Numbered from the stretch's first letter, positions 25,625 to 39,403 are shown. The stretch: DNA of 64,000 nt from Varroa destructor (GCF_002443255.2 NW_019211454.1:4497858-4561857), one strand, 5' to 3'. Numbers and translations are program-made. The notes: generated from the letters alone by a model not told the origin.

Positions 25625-28600
25625 CGCTCGTCGTTAGAATTTGCAGCATCTACGTATCGCTTAGTGTGATCCATTTGTGCAGCTGATTTCGCCCCTGTTG
25701 ACCCCATTATATTGCAAACATTGTGGTTACTTGAAATAGGAAAGATTGAAATGTTCTGCTATTACGTAGCTATTGCGATTTGTTTTATCGAGGTCGACAG
25801 GTTCTCGATGCTGATGATTGTACCGTCATCATTGTGATCATATAACAGGGTTTCGTCGTTCTCTGCAGATTATATATGTATGTCAACGCACGATTTCGCC
25901 GTTAGTCGTTTGTTGTTATTGCTGCTCGTGTCTGGGTAACACCAAACGTACCGGAAGTCGATCGGCGTCGAATTGGCCGAGCTTTACGAGCATCGCTTGA
26001 AATCGAACAAGTTTTTGTCTTGTTCTTGTGATTTCTGCTCGTAATTTTAAATCAATATTGAAATACCGCCATTAGATTGCTTGTTTCTTAGCGAATGGTT
26101 AAAGTAGACGGAGCAAACGTACCTGCTATAAGGTAGAATCAGCCCAAGACGTCTTCGAAACCGAAAAGGTTCGCAGGGCACCTGAACGATCGCTCGTGCT
26201 TTGAAGCAGAGCTCAGTTAGTGGAGGAAATTCGAAATTGGGAAATTGGGAAACGTACCTGAACAACACGAACACTGGAAATTGTCAAAGAGGAAAAAGTT
26301 CCTACTCATCACATCAGATCGCCATCTACGTGGATCGATTCCGTACACTTTAGATTAGTGAAATGCTTTATCATTGACGCAATGCCGTTCTTGTTTTCTT
26401 CGCCCATCGTAGGAATTGTTGACAACGGTAACGTAGAAATTTGCTTGTTCTTACAAGCGATGCCGAGTGCGGGTATCCGCTTAAGGGATCACTTCGTTGT
26501 TTATTTAGCGATTTTTTATTTTACAAAATTTATATAATACCGTTAATATGCATTTTTGACAACATAGATGGTCAATAATTTTTTACACTTCTTTGCTCAG
26601 ACGCTGAATAATGATATGATTATGAATGTTACTAGTTTCTGAGCCTTTATCAATGCCGTTTAGCGTCCATAATCGTTTTTAAATCAGGTTGCATTTTAGA
26701 CATCAAAACTTTTAAAGCGGAATGGATTCGTGCAAAACGAGCAGCCGCTTTTTCTTCTTCTTGGAAACAAAGTCCAACAATTTATTGATAGAAAGGAAAC
26801 AGGTATCAGTAATCTTGTGCATCACACTTGCTTGTCATTACTGAGATAATCCCTCGTGATGATGAATCGACGGATGGCGCCACGATCTTTTTTCCGGAGC
26901 TGTGGCCCGTCAGAACATCGCTATAACTCTGTGTCTTTCATCGTATTTCAATTATTATTTTTTAATATATACTAGAACTGGTAAACGCAATGAATGTTTA
27001 TTAATGACAGAAAAGTAGGGTTCATTTTCCTTGTAACCGTATTAGTAAAACTCACGTAGTTTTAACCAGATCAACTGACTGTGAGTGGATTTCAGCTAAT
27101 TTTAAGATAAATACGTGAGTATATGTAAAACTTGCAGTAATAACTGGTATATGGGAAACCCATTTATCTTCGCATCTGTTTCGCAACCGTTCAAAGGTTC
27201 GACGACCTCAGAAGAAAGGTCAATTCGAGGACCCGCCTAGACACCAACTGGGAAAAAGCTAATTATAATACGCGCACTCCTTGCTAGTGTCACCCGTAAC
27301 ACTAACCGCATTTGTATAGCAATGGTTTGTTGACACGCTAGATTTAGCTCGTTTTTTTATGAGCCAGCCCTGCCCCGTCCAGAAGAGCTATAGTCAGTTA
27401 TTCACAGATAAAATTGCTAATTCTAGTTTTCTGCGCTACGATTTTCTTATATGCAGACTTTACTAACTGATAATGAGACTAGATCCGCTGTACATGTTAC
27501 GCTTGCAAGATCCGGTCGTTACAAATAGCACGCTTTCCGACTGTGAAGCCAAAACGAACATCTTCGCGTAGGCGTAAATTCTTTTTGCACCAGCGTTGCC
27601 GCAGGCAGGTTGCCGACACACGAACCGAGGGCGAATACAGTGACGTCGTAGTTGTTATTTATCTAGCACACCTTGAGCTCTTTCTCGGCACTTGTTTTAC
27701 AGGAGCAATCCAACTTTAATACAGGATTAATCAAAAGTCAAACAGTTCGTTAAGTCGGGTCAGGCCATGAAGCGTTTTTATATGTGACGACAAGGCTAGT
27801 AGTCGAGTGTGGATTGAGGACCCCTGTTCCACGATTGAACTTGTAGGTAGATGATGGCAGATTTCGAGTTCGTCATACTGCGTGCTCGGGGCTAAATGAC
27901 TGTGCGGATGCAACACCACGCAAATTAACCGATTAAAGCCCCTTCTTGTGTTGAAAGGCCATGATATTTTTCGAGCTTAGAACTTGTAAGATTAGTTTTG
28001 TTGCAAATATCCTACCTTTTGTTTGGGGTTATATCTTCAAACCTTTAGAAATTTATGAAATTGTATTAAAGAAAATCCACAAAACAGTGTTGGTTGCTGT
28101 TTCCCAATGAACAATCATTATGGAGTGCCTTAATTTGGGTATGCTGAGGTTATGACAGGAAAAATGTAACATCATTTTTTATTTCGTACGTTGCTTCTGA
28201 TTGAAGTTTTTATTTTGTACGAAGTGTCATACGCTCGGAATGGAAATACCTGTTCTGCTTATTGAATGTTCTAACCTTGCAGTTCTGATGCCATCTATTT
28301 CAGCCATCATAAGCTGTTCAGGTTCATGATAAGGTTAACATATACCGTATTTACATACTAGCAAATACATGAAAAATGCACACAAATGCGACACCTATAG
28401 AAGGCCATAGCCCAAGCGATATGTTTTTCTGTACTGGGCACACGTGTATGTACACAAAACTATCATATGGTGTAACTAATGCTTTAGCCACTGCCATTAA
28501 TTAGTCCTCGCCATCGCTGGTCGATAGTTGACTTTCTGTTGCCCCGTAATAATTGATTGATGTTGACTTCTTGGCCCTTTTTTAGGCATGCCACACTATA

Positions 28601-28808
28601 TCTAATAACAATAATAACGAATATACGCTACGGGTACGGTAATCATATTAGAGTCCGACGGTTGTCACTGGGATCCCAATCCTTATTCTATATATTAGAT
28701 TATATATACATGTTTGTGTACAATACATAGAGGGACTGAAAGATCTCGTACGATACAGTGAACGATACGATGGCATTAATTTGCGTGTTTTGCGTTGCCT
28801 CGCTATAT

Positions 28809-28908
28809 NNNNNNNNNNNNNNNNNNNNNNNNNNNNNNNNNNNNNNNNNNNNNNNNNNNNNNNNNNNNNNNNNNNNNNNNNNNNNNNNNNNNNNNNNNNN
28901 NNNNNNNN
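28809..28908. other. Assembly gap of exactly 100 N
   Basis: One hundred consecutive N bases, the usual placeholder for a gap of unknown size. Frames crossing it are meaningless. Confidence 1.
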
Positions 28909-29656
28909 TGGCTAAAAATATCGATGTGGCCATCTCAAATATATGGTCGGAATATGGGTAGCAGTGGAGTTGCATAAACGTCACTAGTGTCGTTTTGCGT
29001 TAAAGACATCCATATCCTCCGTGGCGCGTAAACGACATCAAGGATAGGCACCTGTCGCGTCAGATTTGCTACAAAGTAGACAGCTGTCAACGTAAGACGC
29101 TGCAAAAACATTTGAGTTTTCCGATTTTCGTTGCGCCAATTGCAGTTGACGTTTTATTCCTGGACTTATTCTGGCTTATCATTACCTTGCAGTATGACGA
29201 TGGCCAGTTAAGAATATATGATAGATAAACTTTAACATTATGTTACTTATTTCGGACACACTAACAACTCCCTAAATACGTGCGGTATCCATTGCTTGTA
29301 TGCAGTGAACCCTGTAGCAACAGGGATGTGAACGCTCAATTGTGCTTACATTAAGCCCGAACACAGAGCTGTTAAACAAACATATGTCCACTTAGCAGGC
29401 CCCATTTCATCAAGGGGACATTTTCCCAGAATCATAGATACGATTTGTTTGTCAAAACTTAAATCAAACTGATTACAATCTGTTTCTTAGGGCCGCCCTT
29501 AGCTCGGAGCTCTACGCGTACAAATAACTTATCACGGGGTAATAAAGATAGTTTCTATCGAAACTAAGAAAGTCGACGTCTCCATGTATCGGGAAGCCTT
29601 AGATGTGAATACGCAGTTTATGGTTATCACAGCGTCACCCACCGCGGGGCAAAACA
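28909..29656. other. No gene supported
   Basis: Mixed sequence between the gap and the next exon candidate; no open frame or splice pair of note. Confidence 0.4.
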
Positions 29657-29718
29657 ATGAACAATTGCGTCGCGGCAAGGGCCGCCACTTCGTTGCTGGC
29701 AGCTGTCGCAAAAGAAAG
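29657..29718 (+). CDS. Candidate first coding exon
   Basis: The ATG has a near-ideal arthropod context (AAAACAATGAAC). It opens a 20-codon frame, MNNCVAARAATSLLAAVAKE, that reaches a donor (GAAAG/gtaaac) in phase 2 one codon before an in-frame TAA. The peptide is rich in Ala, Arg, Ser and Thr and lacks early acidic residues, like a mitochondrial presequence. A second, stronger donor (GACAG/gtaagt) lies 28 nt further on. The exon at 36135-36203 has a compatible entry phase, but a link is only inference. Confidence 0.28.
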
Positions 29719-32482
29719 GTAAACGAAGTTACATTCGACTAGACAGGTAAGTGGCGCTAATCATTAATAGACAAAAAGGAACCGCTGCATACGTTGTATA
29801 CTGTCTTCCTACTTAACGGAACTTCGATGGAAAAATGGATTTACTGGTCAATCTACACGGGGATGAAAACAGTGAACGATGAAGCAGGAAAAAATATCTT
29901 GACTTTACTCAAATTTACTACACACGTACATACATTTATGGCGTGCTTGAAGTATTCATTATCAAAATGATCTAATTTGTGTCATGTTAGCGTGTTGCAT
30001 AGCTAGAAAGTAACTGGCCATTTTGTCCGATATAAGCGATCAAACATAGACGCGAGCTAATATCAAAGGAAACGAACTGGAGGAGCGATGCCCTAGGACA
30101 AATCAACTCACAGAAAACAAATGGCAGAAATTGTCGAGAAGGGCATAATGAGTCTTTTCACATTCGTGGTATCGAATTAACTCGCTCATTTATGCCAAAC
30201 TACTCAGTGTTCGAAGAACTGTTAATTATTAGGGCGCTATGACAAAGGGACGCCCCTCAACAATCTACGTTATAGTTCGATAATGATATCTACATTAAAT
30301 CATACATAAATGCCCTTGGTATGTTGAAAGCGATTCTTATAGAACCCTGAAGGCGCATGAATTAAATTACTCGAATACTAATACGTTCGCCTTAATAAAG
30401 TCGTATAAAGATTAATTAAGAAGGTCCCGAGAATTTATTTGTAATTGATCCTTGACATACGTTCTCCGGCATTTCTATGGTACTACTGGACGCAAAAAAT
30501 GTCTTAATGTTAAGGTGATTTCAAGCTGTGATAGTAAAAGACTTCGGATTATCAGTAGTACATTTGGCGCATTGGATAAATTAGGACTCTCAAATTGATC
30601 GACTCACAGTTTTTGCCGGATTCGAGTCAAAACAACGAGGCGCTATTTGATGTAAATGTAAAAGAGGATCGACGTTAGGTGTTTCATCAGACGGCTGATC
30701 CACAGCAGGAAATGAAGCGCGTCTATGGCTAAATTCGAGCTTAGACCACCATGTGTTAGCAAAAAGACATGTTATCGGTAAGCGTTCACAGGAACATGAA
30801 CCTTATTCAGCAGTCGATATGGTGGCATCGTATGTAACTTAGAAATCCTATATAGCCTAATTACTACCGTCCACGTGATTGCGTTAACAGGTAGTCTTTC
30901 GATATCTCTTTCAGTCGTTTATTTCTAGTGGCATCTCATGTGGCGAAATTTTCCGCTCAAAAAGATCAATCAGAATCGTAAATTCTGCCTTCGGCTGGCT
31001 TTGCCCTAAGGCACCAGTTCGGCCTTGTCTATGTGCTCCTATCGTTGTCACTGTACATAGACGAACTACTAGTAATCAGCAACGACATTGATTGGCGATC
31101 AAGTCGAATGATTTGCCTTTTGCATTCAAATGTGATGCTGAATGTCATATTACAGTTTTGTTTTTTATTTGTAATTATACAGACACAATTGAAACGAATA
31201 GAATTTGCCCCTATTGAGCTAATAAGTATTGGGTCTGTGTGTTTAAAACTCGTATCGTTCGTAAAAGTCTTTTGTGTTTTTTTTTTTTACTTGTTTTTAA
31301 TGCTGTTAACGATTTCTAATTATGAACAGCCCTTTTGCTCGAAAATGTTTTGTAGTATCACGTTGAATTCATATTAATTCGATTCCTTATACCTAACGCC
31401 CCCGAGTGCCGCAGTCATAGCTACTGCAATTTAATTTTGACGTTTCCGCACAAATAATTATCGGTCGTACATTTTGTCGACCTCATCGCAGGGCGCCATT
31501 TTTAAAAAGAGCAACAAATCATGAAGATCCCAGCGACCACAAATGCCACGTACGTCGTCACGTACGAATCGTCGCCATCCGTGCTCGGATTGCGTCGCTA
31601 CGCAGCTGCACCAAACAAAAAAGGGCATTTCGTATTTCTATATAAATTATATATTGCTATGTTGCGCGCAAAAGAAGTACGATCGTGCACCGCAATATGA
31701 CTATTAGAATGCAAGCTAACGTCGATGTGGATACATACGGTAATCATATGGCAACCAAATTATTGCAAATCGTTTGCGAAGGTCCCGCTAGTAGTTGCTC
31801 GTTAACGTCTTGATAGCTGGCAAAGTGATCACACGGCGGTGCAGTTCAAATTCGACGCGATCGCACAATCATATCCGCATGAATCAGTAGCAGTCACCAT
31901 TGGGTCTCCTCATCCAGAGGTCAAATCCTGTTTTCTTACGTGTTCCCTTTTCGGAGTCACTACACACCCTACAAACTACCCGAATGATGGGAACCAACGA
32001 CTGCAGGTGTACGTTAGCCCGACTAAATACGTACTTGGAGCATCAATGGCGTTCACAGTACTGTCATTACGTAACTTTCCGTCTAATAAGTTCTTCGTAG
32101 CCTCTGGTTCTTTTTGATCCCTTTAAGTTAGCCAAAGAACCAACATTGTAGATAGGTAAGCAATCTTATTATCATTATTATTATTACTATATGAACTGGC
32201 TACGTACAGTATATGTGAACAGTAACGGAGAAATCGTTTGACACAAGCAAACGGCCTCGACCACATCACGACGCTGAGGTCTACCAGTTGACGCTGATTT
32301 GGTGCGTTGTGAAGCCTCCAGTTGCCATACGCCGAGTGCGATATCAGTGGCTGAATGCTCACCTGTTATCGGTCTTATCTCAATTTCGCTTGCAGCAAAC
32401 TTCTACACCAATCGGACGTACTCGACGGATGCTGTCCATTTAGCGGCTTTTCTAAGCGTATCAATAATAATCACTTCATCAT

Positions 32483-32511
32483 TATTGAAAATAAAACGTT
32501 TATTTTCAATA
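32483..32511. repeat. 29-nt palindrome, 13-bp arms, 3-nt loop
   Basis: The left arm TATTGAAAATAAA and right arm TTTATTTTCAATA are perfect reverse complements around ACG. Confidence 0.93.
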
Positions 32512-32582
32512 CTGATATTCTACAGCCGTAAAAACGTCACTTAAGACAGTTGTCTACTTTTGCCGCCAAACAATGTGTGTTT

Positions 32583-32607
32583 ACGCCCGGTTTCGAACCC
32601 GCGCCAC
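32583..32607 (+). repeat. Dispersed palindromic motif, copy 1
   Basis: Contains GGTTTCGAACCCGCGCCAC, near-identical to the copy at 45111-45135. About 20 nt upstream also aligns loosely. Read on the minus strand it includes GGTTCGAAACC, close to the B box of tRNA promoters, so a decayed tRNA-derived SINE is possible. No A box or tRNA fold was found. Confidence 0.5.
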
Positions 32608-33109
32608 TTTTGGCTCCGTCCGCGTTACCGGTACACCGTTGCGGGCTCTTGATAATGAACTATATACTCTTCCTCTATTCCCGGATAGTGGATTGTCTAG
32701 ATACGCTTTGTCGTTTGTTTTTTTCTCTCGCGCATTTGACGGAGTCGATATAATCAGCAGTCCATCGGACGGTAATCCATTCAAGCCAGAATGTTTACTG
32801 TATTGACAAAAGCAAACGCCTACATCGTCCCATTGAGCCGGCTGGCATGAAGGTACCACGGTATGGGAATGTAAGACGTATGATGTCTGTCATAATAATG
32901 GCAGTGTCTTATAATGCGACTTGCACAAATATCAGCAATTACCCTGGGAACAAATTAGATGACAGTAAATATTAATTTATTACATCAATTAATAACATAA
33001 TTTGTCTTGGCGTTATTACGGATTAGATAAAGTTAAGCGAAAACCTCCAGTATAACTATATAACAATTATAGTAATTAATCTTGTTATTGTTATTTACTC
33101 GATTCACAG

Positions 33110-33238
33110 GACACAGCACAAACGCGCGACAAACCGGTAGCGATGCCAAGTTCTCGTCTCATGCAAATTTCCTTTACAGATAACTCAACGACAGGCAGCG
33201 TAGCTGTTCTAATGTTGGGGGCTCTCTTTTGCCCCTGA
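33110..33238 (+). CDS. Candidate terminal exon
   Basis: A strong acceptor (...tatttactcgattcacag) leads in phase 0 into 42 codons starting DTAQTRDKPVAMPSSRL and ending TGA. The last 13 residues (VAVLMLGALFCP region) are hydrophobic, as in a C-terminal anchor or a GPI-signal tail. The other two frames close early. A second good acceptor (...atttcctttacag) lies 70 nt inside. No family is recognised. Confidence 0.23.
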   Translation, partial: DTAQTRDKPVAMPSSRLMQISFTDNSTTGSVAVLMLGALFCP

Positions 33239-35558
33239 CTTTGTACAGGGCAACAATATAATAACGACCGCCGAACGAACGACCCGTATAGTCCGGCGAC
33301 ACTCTCGGGTATCGGTTGCATCAGCTGAGGCAGTAAAAGAAGTCACCGCTGGCGACGTGAGACAATATGGCGCACGTTTCTGAGAAACACCGGTATTGAA
33401 CGTAAAATGAAATATATTCTTCAAATGGCTATAGTAATAATATCCGTGCAAGATAAAATGTGACGGCAGCGATGTGATGGCAATGGGAAGGGTAGAAGCG
33501 CCCTATGAATATGCACGACGTAGTTCGATGTATATAAGCATAGAGAAATTAAGAAAAAACTACACGTACAGAAAACACACGCATACGTTAATCTAGTGTC
33601 AAAATACCGCTGCAGTAGAAATACCGCATTTCCAATCAACTAATAAATTGAAAGTCGACATTACCTCGGCTTGAGCCTTTCCACTGTGAAATCACTTGTG
33701 CAATATAGTTATGGGTGCCTGCAGACAAGAATAGAAAGAAAACAATTAAAGTAGTAATAAAATTGACAATTTTATTACTACGTTGATCCTCCCAAATAAA
33801 CGAATATTAAGATGACGCGTTTCATTCAAAAATCGTATGCTTTCAAGTTTACGCTCTCCGTGCTTTTAGGAGACACCCAGACCAAGTCAGAGCTAGTATT
33901 TCTCCTAACGATGTTGCATATAGATCATTCCAGACTTTCTGGGGCGAGGGCCAAACTAAGTAGCTAGAAGACCCGTTATTGAAATCCACCGAAAGTATAC
34001 TGAGATAATATTTCGTGTCAAACAAAGTATTTATAATAAATCTGATGCTCGACAATAAACTCTATAGTTGAGAATCATCGGCTGAAGCTAGATGTACGTA
34101 TATAGTATATAAAAACATATATAAATTAAAAATAAAATTAGAAATTAATACAAACGTACATATATGAGTTTTGGAATTTTGTGGCCTTGTTCGATCTGAT
34201 ACAAGTGTATGGTCTTCATTCAGCCCAACATCTCGTGACTGGCCTACCGCAACGGTACGCGAAAGCTGCCGTTGATTTGTTGAAATGAGTATTAGGGGAA
34301 ATATATGCTTAATCTAACCGTTGCGATTTATTTTGTTGCTTTTTCGAAGCTGTTACGCATGCCGGCCACAGCATAGGACTGCAGTAGGCTCCAAGCGCAA
34401 CGAGTCCTAGTTGCCGTTAATTCTCTGCGCATCTACTGTTATTCTAGGAAAACTGTCCTGTCAGTTCCCACGTGAAAAGAGAGGATTGATAATTTCAAAT
34501 AGAAGCGTAAAAAGTCATTCCAGACCTTCTAAAGTCGATAACCTCTTGGGCGGAGGCGTGTGACTATTAACAGAAACGGTTGTTTTGCTTTTATGGAACA
34601 AGCTTATTGGCTAATGGGATGATCATATCAATAACATCTAAGTACTTCGAGGAGTTAACTTAATCCAATCTCAGAAGTTGATGTGACCTTCCCTTTCCGA
34701 ACTTCCGAAAAACCATTGCGGTTTTCTGGTTAAGACCTGATTAAGGTATTGGCTCGAGGATGACTGTAAGCTGTAAGACGCGGAAGTAGGAAAAAAATGT
34801 TTTATTCTTTTTTTTGCGCTGCCATGATTTCTGTGCACAAAACATACATGCCGAGTTGCCTGGAAGTTTCATGTGTAAGAAATAAATATTACCGTCCTTC
34901 TTGTGTTACGTTAACGTTACTATGGTATATGCAAGAAGTGGTATAGGTAAATGTACTACAACATTTATGCGTTGTGCAAGGTTCCATAGTAAGGAGAAGA
35001 GGAGAGTACCAGTAACAGAGTGCATTTTTGGGGCACAAAGCAGGCTCGTTGTCTATTATAGACAGTTCCAATTGGAAATCCAATAGACGATCATGTCCGT
35101 CATGTAATGACTGTGCAAGCGTCATTGACTTTGACGATAAAAACGAATGTTTTATTTAGGTTTAAAAAAAAGCTAAGGATGGTGGGTGTCGCAACGAAAG
35201 GCGCAAGGAAAGTTTTATGATTCTATAGTAAACCTAAATGTTAACCTAGCCTAAAACTTGTTTCTTGAACGCATACGAGAATCAATACCAACCCAATTTT
35301 TTTTATCATCTATTTTCATACTCGTTATTTGACGTGCACCTATGGTTGGCCAGGGTAAATATAACGACACTCATTGCGCATCGTATGTGAGTAGCGCGGC
35401 TACCCGATAGAAATCAAAAGTTTTTCCGATCGTTTCATAAACGCACATGAAGTTTCTGAGTGAGTGTTTCGCAGATTTTTCCTAGAAAAAAACTAGAATT
35501 ACAGAAGGAGTGTGGGAAGTAGGTTGAAAGCCGGTGCCGTCTGAACTGCTTGCTCTAG
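33239..35558. other. No gene supported
   Basis: AT-rich. Contains the palindrome at 33751-33781; otherwise nothing stands out. Confidence 0.4.
33751..33781. repeat. 31-nt palindrome, 14-bp arms, 3-nt loop
   Basis: The arms GTAGTAATAAAATT and AATTTTATTACTAC are perfect reverse complements around GAC. Confidence 0.95.
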
Positions 35559-35600
35559 AGAATGCTACATCAGTTGTGTAATGTGATGGTCCGGAATCTT
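35559..35600 (+). CDS. Candidate 42-nt exon
   Basis: The acceptor ...ctgaactgcttgctctag and donor AATCTT/gtaagtat are both strong. Only one frame is open across the 42 nt. It is in phase 0 at both ends and reads RMLHQLCNVMVRNL. The second codon is ATG, so this could also hold a translation start behind an untranslated leader. The family is not recognised. Confidence 0.33.
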
Positions 35601-36134
35601 GTAAGTATCCTGATATTTGCTCAGACTGTTGGGCTTTAGGTTAATCGGATTACCGTACTGCGATTATTGCTTCACCTTATTTATAATAGCGATATTATCC
35701 GTCCTATGTTTAATCGAAATTATGAGTTACGGGCAGTCCTATACTAGTTTCGTCACAGTTTGCCTAAGACTTTTTTTTTAAGCTTTTATTATTTTGATGC
35801 GACTACTGCTTTGTTGTTACCACATCAAATGTATGCATTTAATACTTTACTGCAGTATGCTTTGTCTAGTAACTCGTTGAACTCAACCCCATCTAGCTAG
35901 AGCCTCTCGTACATACAGGGTTGTTGCTACAACCGGATCATAGTCATGACTGCGCACACATTAGATTGTTTTTCTAATCCCGACAACATTCTACAGTTGT
36001 CCGGCGTTTATTCTGTTCTATTTTACTGTTTTACAATCAATAGTATTATCTGGCTTGACATAATGTATCTGGCGCAATTAATATTCGGACACGTGAAAAA
36101 GGTGCATTACCTCCTTTGAAAAATCTATTACCAG

Positions 36135-36203
36135 AATTAAAGGGGCAACACTAGTCGAAACAAACAACAGAATCTGGGCATACAGAAGAGCTAAATTCGA
36201 CAG
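36135..36203 (+). CDS. Candidate 69-nt exon
   Basis: The acceptor ...aaaaatctattaccag and donor GACAG/gtaagttt bracket 69 nt that stay open in one frame, entering and leaving in phase 2. The frame reads IKGATLVETNNRIWAYRRAK. It follows 35559-35600 by 534 nt but the phases do not match, so they would need an unseen exon between them or belong to different transcripts. Entry phase fits the 29657-29718 candidate. The family is not recognised. Confidence 0.33.
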
Positions 36204-39200
36204 GTAAGTTTAGGTACGTTACTTTCAGAAAGCAACATGTAGACGTACATAAGCGTTTTGTTATCTGACAAAGGACGTGCTTCGAAACGTACGTATTTCG
36301 TTATTAAGAAGTCGAGTCGAGCTTTCTAATTCAGTATAGATTCGACATCTGCATAGGTGGAAACAAAGTGTGCAGTAAATAAGGCTAACATATGGGGATT
36401 TGCTCCACAACTATTCCTTGCTGAAGAGCGGCGCGACATCGGGATGAAGCGTTGGGATGACAAGCTCCTGATTTACTAGTGTCCTCTAAATATACTTAGT
36501 TAATCTGAGTCGTGCAAATATTTCTTCAAGCTAAGCTTCGTCACATTTGGTTTTACATTTACAATACGACACATTTGATCCATACGAATCTAAAGCCCCT
36601 ATAGCATTTTCATTAGAGTATTACTACGCTTGGCAACGTATTTTGTCTACGCATGTATTGAATACAATCGATATAGGCTTAACACGTGCTGGATTCCACA
36701 TGAAACGTCAACGTTTTTTTGAAGTAGCTTGCGAACTGGGTCGGACGCCGAACCCACACCTATCAGGCGTCGGCCGCGATTCCCAAGGATCAACGATTTT
36801 TTAAATCATTTCGTCTTCTGCTATTGATGACGTTATTACGTCGTACCAGCGTAAATGCCAATACACCCAAACGTTAAAAATGAGTCCTCATTTTTGCACT
36901 GCGGCAATACTGCCTACCGTGAGAACGTGTATTATCTGTTGAGCGGTTTTCTTAGAAAATATAAGGATTAGTACGCTCAACAGTCGTGTACTGAAAACGT
37001 GACTGAATTCGCGTCGACATTTATTTGAAAATTACTGTAAAAAATAGCAAAAAACGTTCTATTTGTAACTTAAGTGGCGGATTTCGGTAATTATGAACAA
37101 CTACAATTCGTTATAGTCCAGCAATGTTCAATTTCAATTACAGAGCGAGTCGCAAGGGTTAAGCAGATTTATCCAGATGAGAGTTTACATCAAGAAATAT
37201 TTGTGTCCTCATCAGATACTTCTAAATTCAGGTTGATCACTATTTTATTTAGTCCCAGTTTCCATAGAGAGGAAGCTGCATCCACTCGCTTTCGCTGGAT
37301 TCCCTGTTTCTCTCTGAGATTCCAAAAATTTTCATCGACAGTAGAATCATCCCGTGAGTCAGTCAAGGCCAAAAATAAGCAATCAATTTAACGACTATTG
37401 TGTTCATGGCTGGCTTGTGCCTGGTGGACCTAGGCCTGTCCCCGTTATTGTGTTTGTTCCATTTACATTACTTGATTTCTCCTCGTGGCTTAGACTGGAT
37501 TGATCAGAAGCTCAGTGATGGATTCAATGAGCAGGATATCAAATAAAACCATAGTCAGAAGAAGGCACACTCATATACGTCAGTGTGAAGGTGTAAATTA
37601 ATCGACTCTGTATCTTGAATTGTGCTCGTGTCTCGATAAAAAAATTACCTTTTTAGACCCTCAGTGTCATCTTATCCACAGTCGCCGATGCCTTCGTTAT
37701 AGCTTTAAACATATGTTTTTCAAGTATACTCCGGAACAGCTTTGATTAAAAATTAATCCGTGCTTCATTAATTTTTTTCTTGTTATTCTCTGCGCGTTTA
37801 GTGACCAAATTGCACCGGCAAAGGCCTGATATCTGCCTCTGTACCTAATCTTGATAGAATTTAGCGTGGATGCAGGATGCATCGGCATATAGTTCTAGTT
37901 TTTCATTGATTAAGGCTTCTTCCGGCAAATTGCACATGGTGTTCTCACTCAAAATATATGCACTACGCAAGTCTCTAAGCACAGACGAAATAGTATCATT
38001 GGGAACTCGAGGCTCAATGTAAGTAGGAATAGCTCTTTGTCGAACCGATGCGCTATCGAAGAGTCTAAGTGCTAGAATTGAGCCATGCCCAGTGGCTTCC
38101 TGTTCATCTGCAGACAACATTTTAGAAAGCCATCCGGTCTGATGATGCTTTGCATCAGAATATGGCGATTGAATGGCTGCTTTTTAAGACCCAATGGATT
38201 ATAACCCGATTACCTGAAACCTTGCAAACGAATGCAAACGATAAGTCTAGCTTGACCAACTTGCATTAGTTGTATCCTATTTGTCACAGGAGCTAGAAAG
38301 TAGGCGGTAGCGTAGCGGCATTTTTGTCGTTGGTTTAGCAGGTCCCAGGCCAGAAAGTTATGAAACGTGTGGGCACAGTCGTGTGTATTTTGCGAGACAA
38401 TACCCGACTAGGATCTCGTCGGCGGTAAAAACAGCTGGTGAACAAAGCGACATTTTATAGCGATTATAGGATTGGCATTCGAATGAATGTAGTCAGTGAT
38501 GTAGGTATATCGCTTATGGAAACCGTCTGTGTTTGTAACAGCGGTGATAATAAAATGCAATACGGCAGAATCATCGAGTAGCAGAGGTGCCATGCCATGA
38601 GAGATCGTGTTTAGACGATATCTCGAATCGACCGAGTTTGGCCCATGACGCGGCACGTATGTATTTCACTCGTAGCAGGCCCGACTTAGGTTGGAAGGTC
38701 TGCCCCACAAGGCAAAGGACACCGTTCACATCGACTAGAACCACTTTGCTGAGGTCGATTTCTCATAGGCAGGTGTATTGTCCAGCCATGCAGATTTCTT
38801 ACTTTGTCGAGGCTGGTCCATGTTTGAAGGATGTTATAAGCTGTAGACAACGGAGAACTGCGGAAAGTCGCCTTCGCAAGGACGTCACGAATATTGATCG
38901 TTACAACCTCGTTGAGAAGATACGCAGAGCATGCAGACTCCACGGCAAATCGCATGGCAATAGAGCGAAAGAAGGCAGTAAACTTGAATCTTGAATAGCC
39001 TTGCTCAGTAACCTTTAACAACAGCGCGTTTGGAGCCAATGCACAAATTGTTCATTTGAAATTTCGTTTCTTAAGAGCTAGTTAGGTCACATTATACTCT
39101 GGATCGGGCTGTAACGTTCTCTAATAAACCGTTAATATGTATTCAAGTAAATATCACAGGATTTTAGGTTCTACTTTAAATGGTGTATATGTAATGTGCA

Positions 39201-39395
39201 AGCTGAAGCGGCGCGACAAAATAGGTTTGCTCGAGAGCTGGGGTGAAGTCCTAAGTTCACGAGTCATTAGTGAGACATATCAGGCTTACCAAGCGCCATA
39301 TTCCTGCGGCCTTAATGACCAGTGATGGCATGAACTATTTCAAACACTTTAGATCTTCCAGTCAATCTCCTCAATTGACTTGAAATACACATAAA
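36204..39395. other. Unresolved stretch with several open frames
   Basis: Open frames at 36547-36804 and 37074-37391 (plus) and four patches between 37697 and 39050 (minus) have ordinary amino-acid composition. They lack starts, lie in different frames and have no convincing splice sites. They could be remnants of a decayed gene or mobile element, or chance frames. Confidence 0.3.
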
Positions 39396-39403
39396 ATGTC
39401 CGG

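Larger units (their letters stand above)
24704..28808. other. No gene firmly supported
   Basis: Holds the open continuation to 24982, a CTG run at about 25011-25022, a 21-nt poly-T at 25604-25624, the hairpin at 25527-25562 and AT-rich DNA up to the scaffold gap. Confidence 0.35.
29747..33109. other. No gene firmly supported
   Basis: AT-rich, with a T-rich 114-codon frame at about 31.03-31.38 kb that looks random, and an open frame at 31845-32117 behind a weak acceptor. Contains the palindrome at 32483-32511 and a dispersed repeat motif at 32583-32607. Confidence 0.35.

Noticed and set aside
28700..28984. Open frames crossing the gap.
   Set aside because: They consist largely of undetermined bases.
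31033..31377. 114-codon plus-strand frame.
   Set aside because: Extremely T-rich and hydrophobic throughout, typical of a random frame in AT-rich DNA.
32583..32607. tRNA gene suggested by the GGTTCGAAACC core.
   Set aside because: No acceptor stem, D-arm or anticodon arm could be folded around it on either strand.
37697..39050. Four minus-strand open patches in different frames, suggesting a decayed gene or inserted element.
   Set aside because: No start, splice sites or recognisable motif. Open runs of 80 to 118 codons are expected a few times by chance, and a competing plus-strand frame is equally open.
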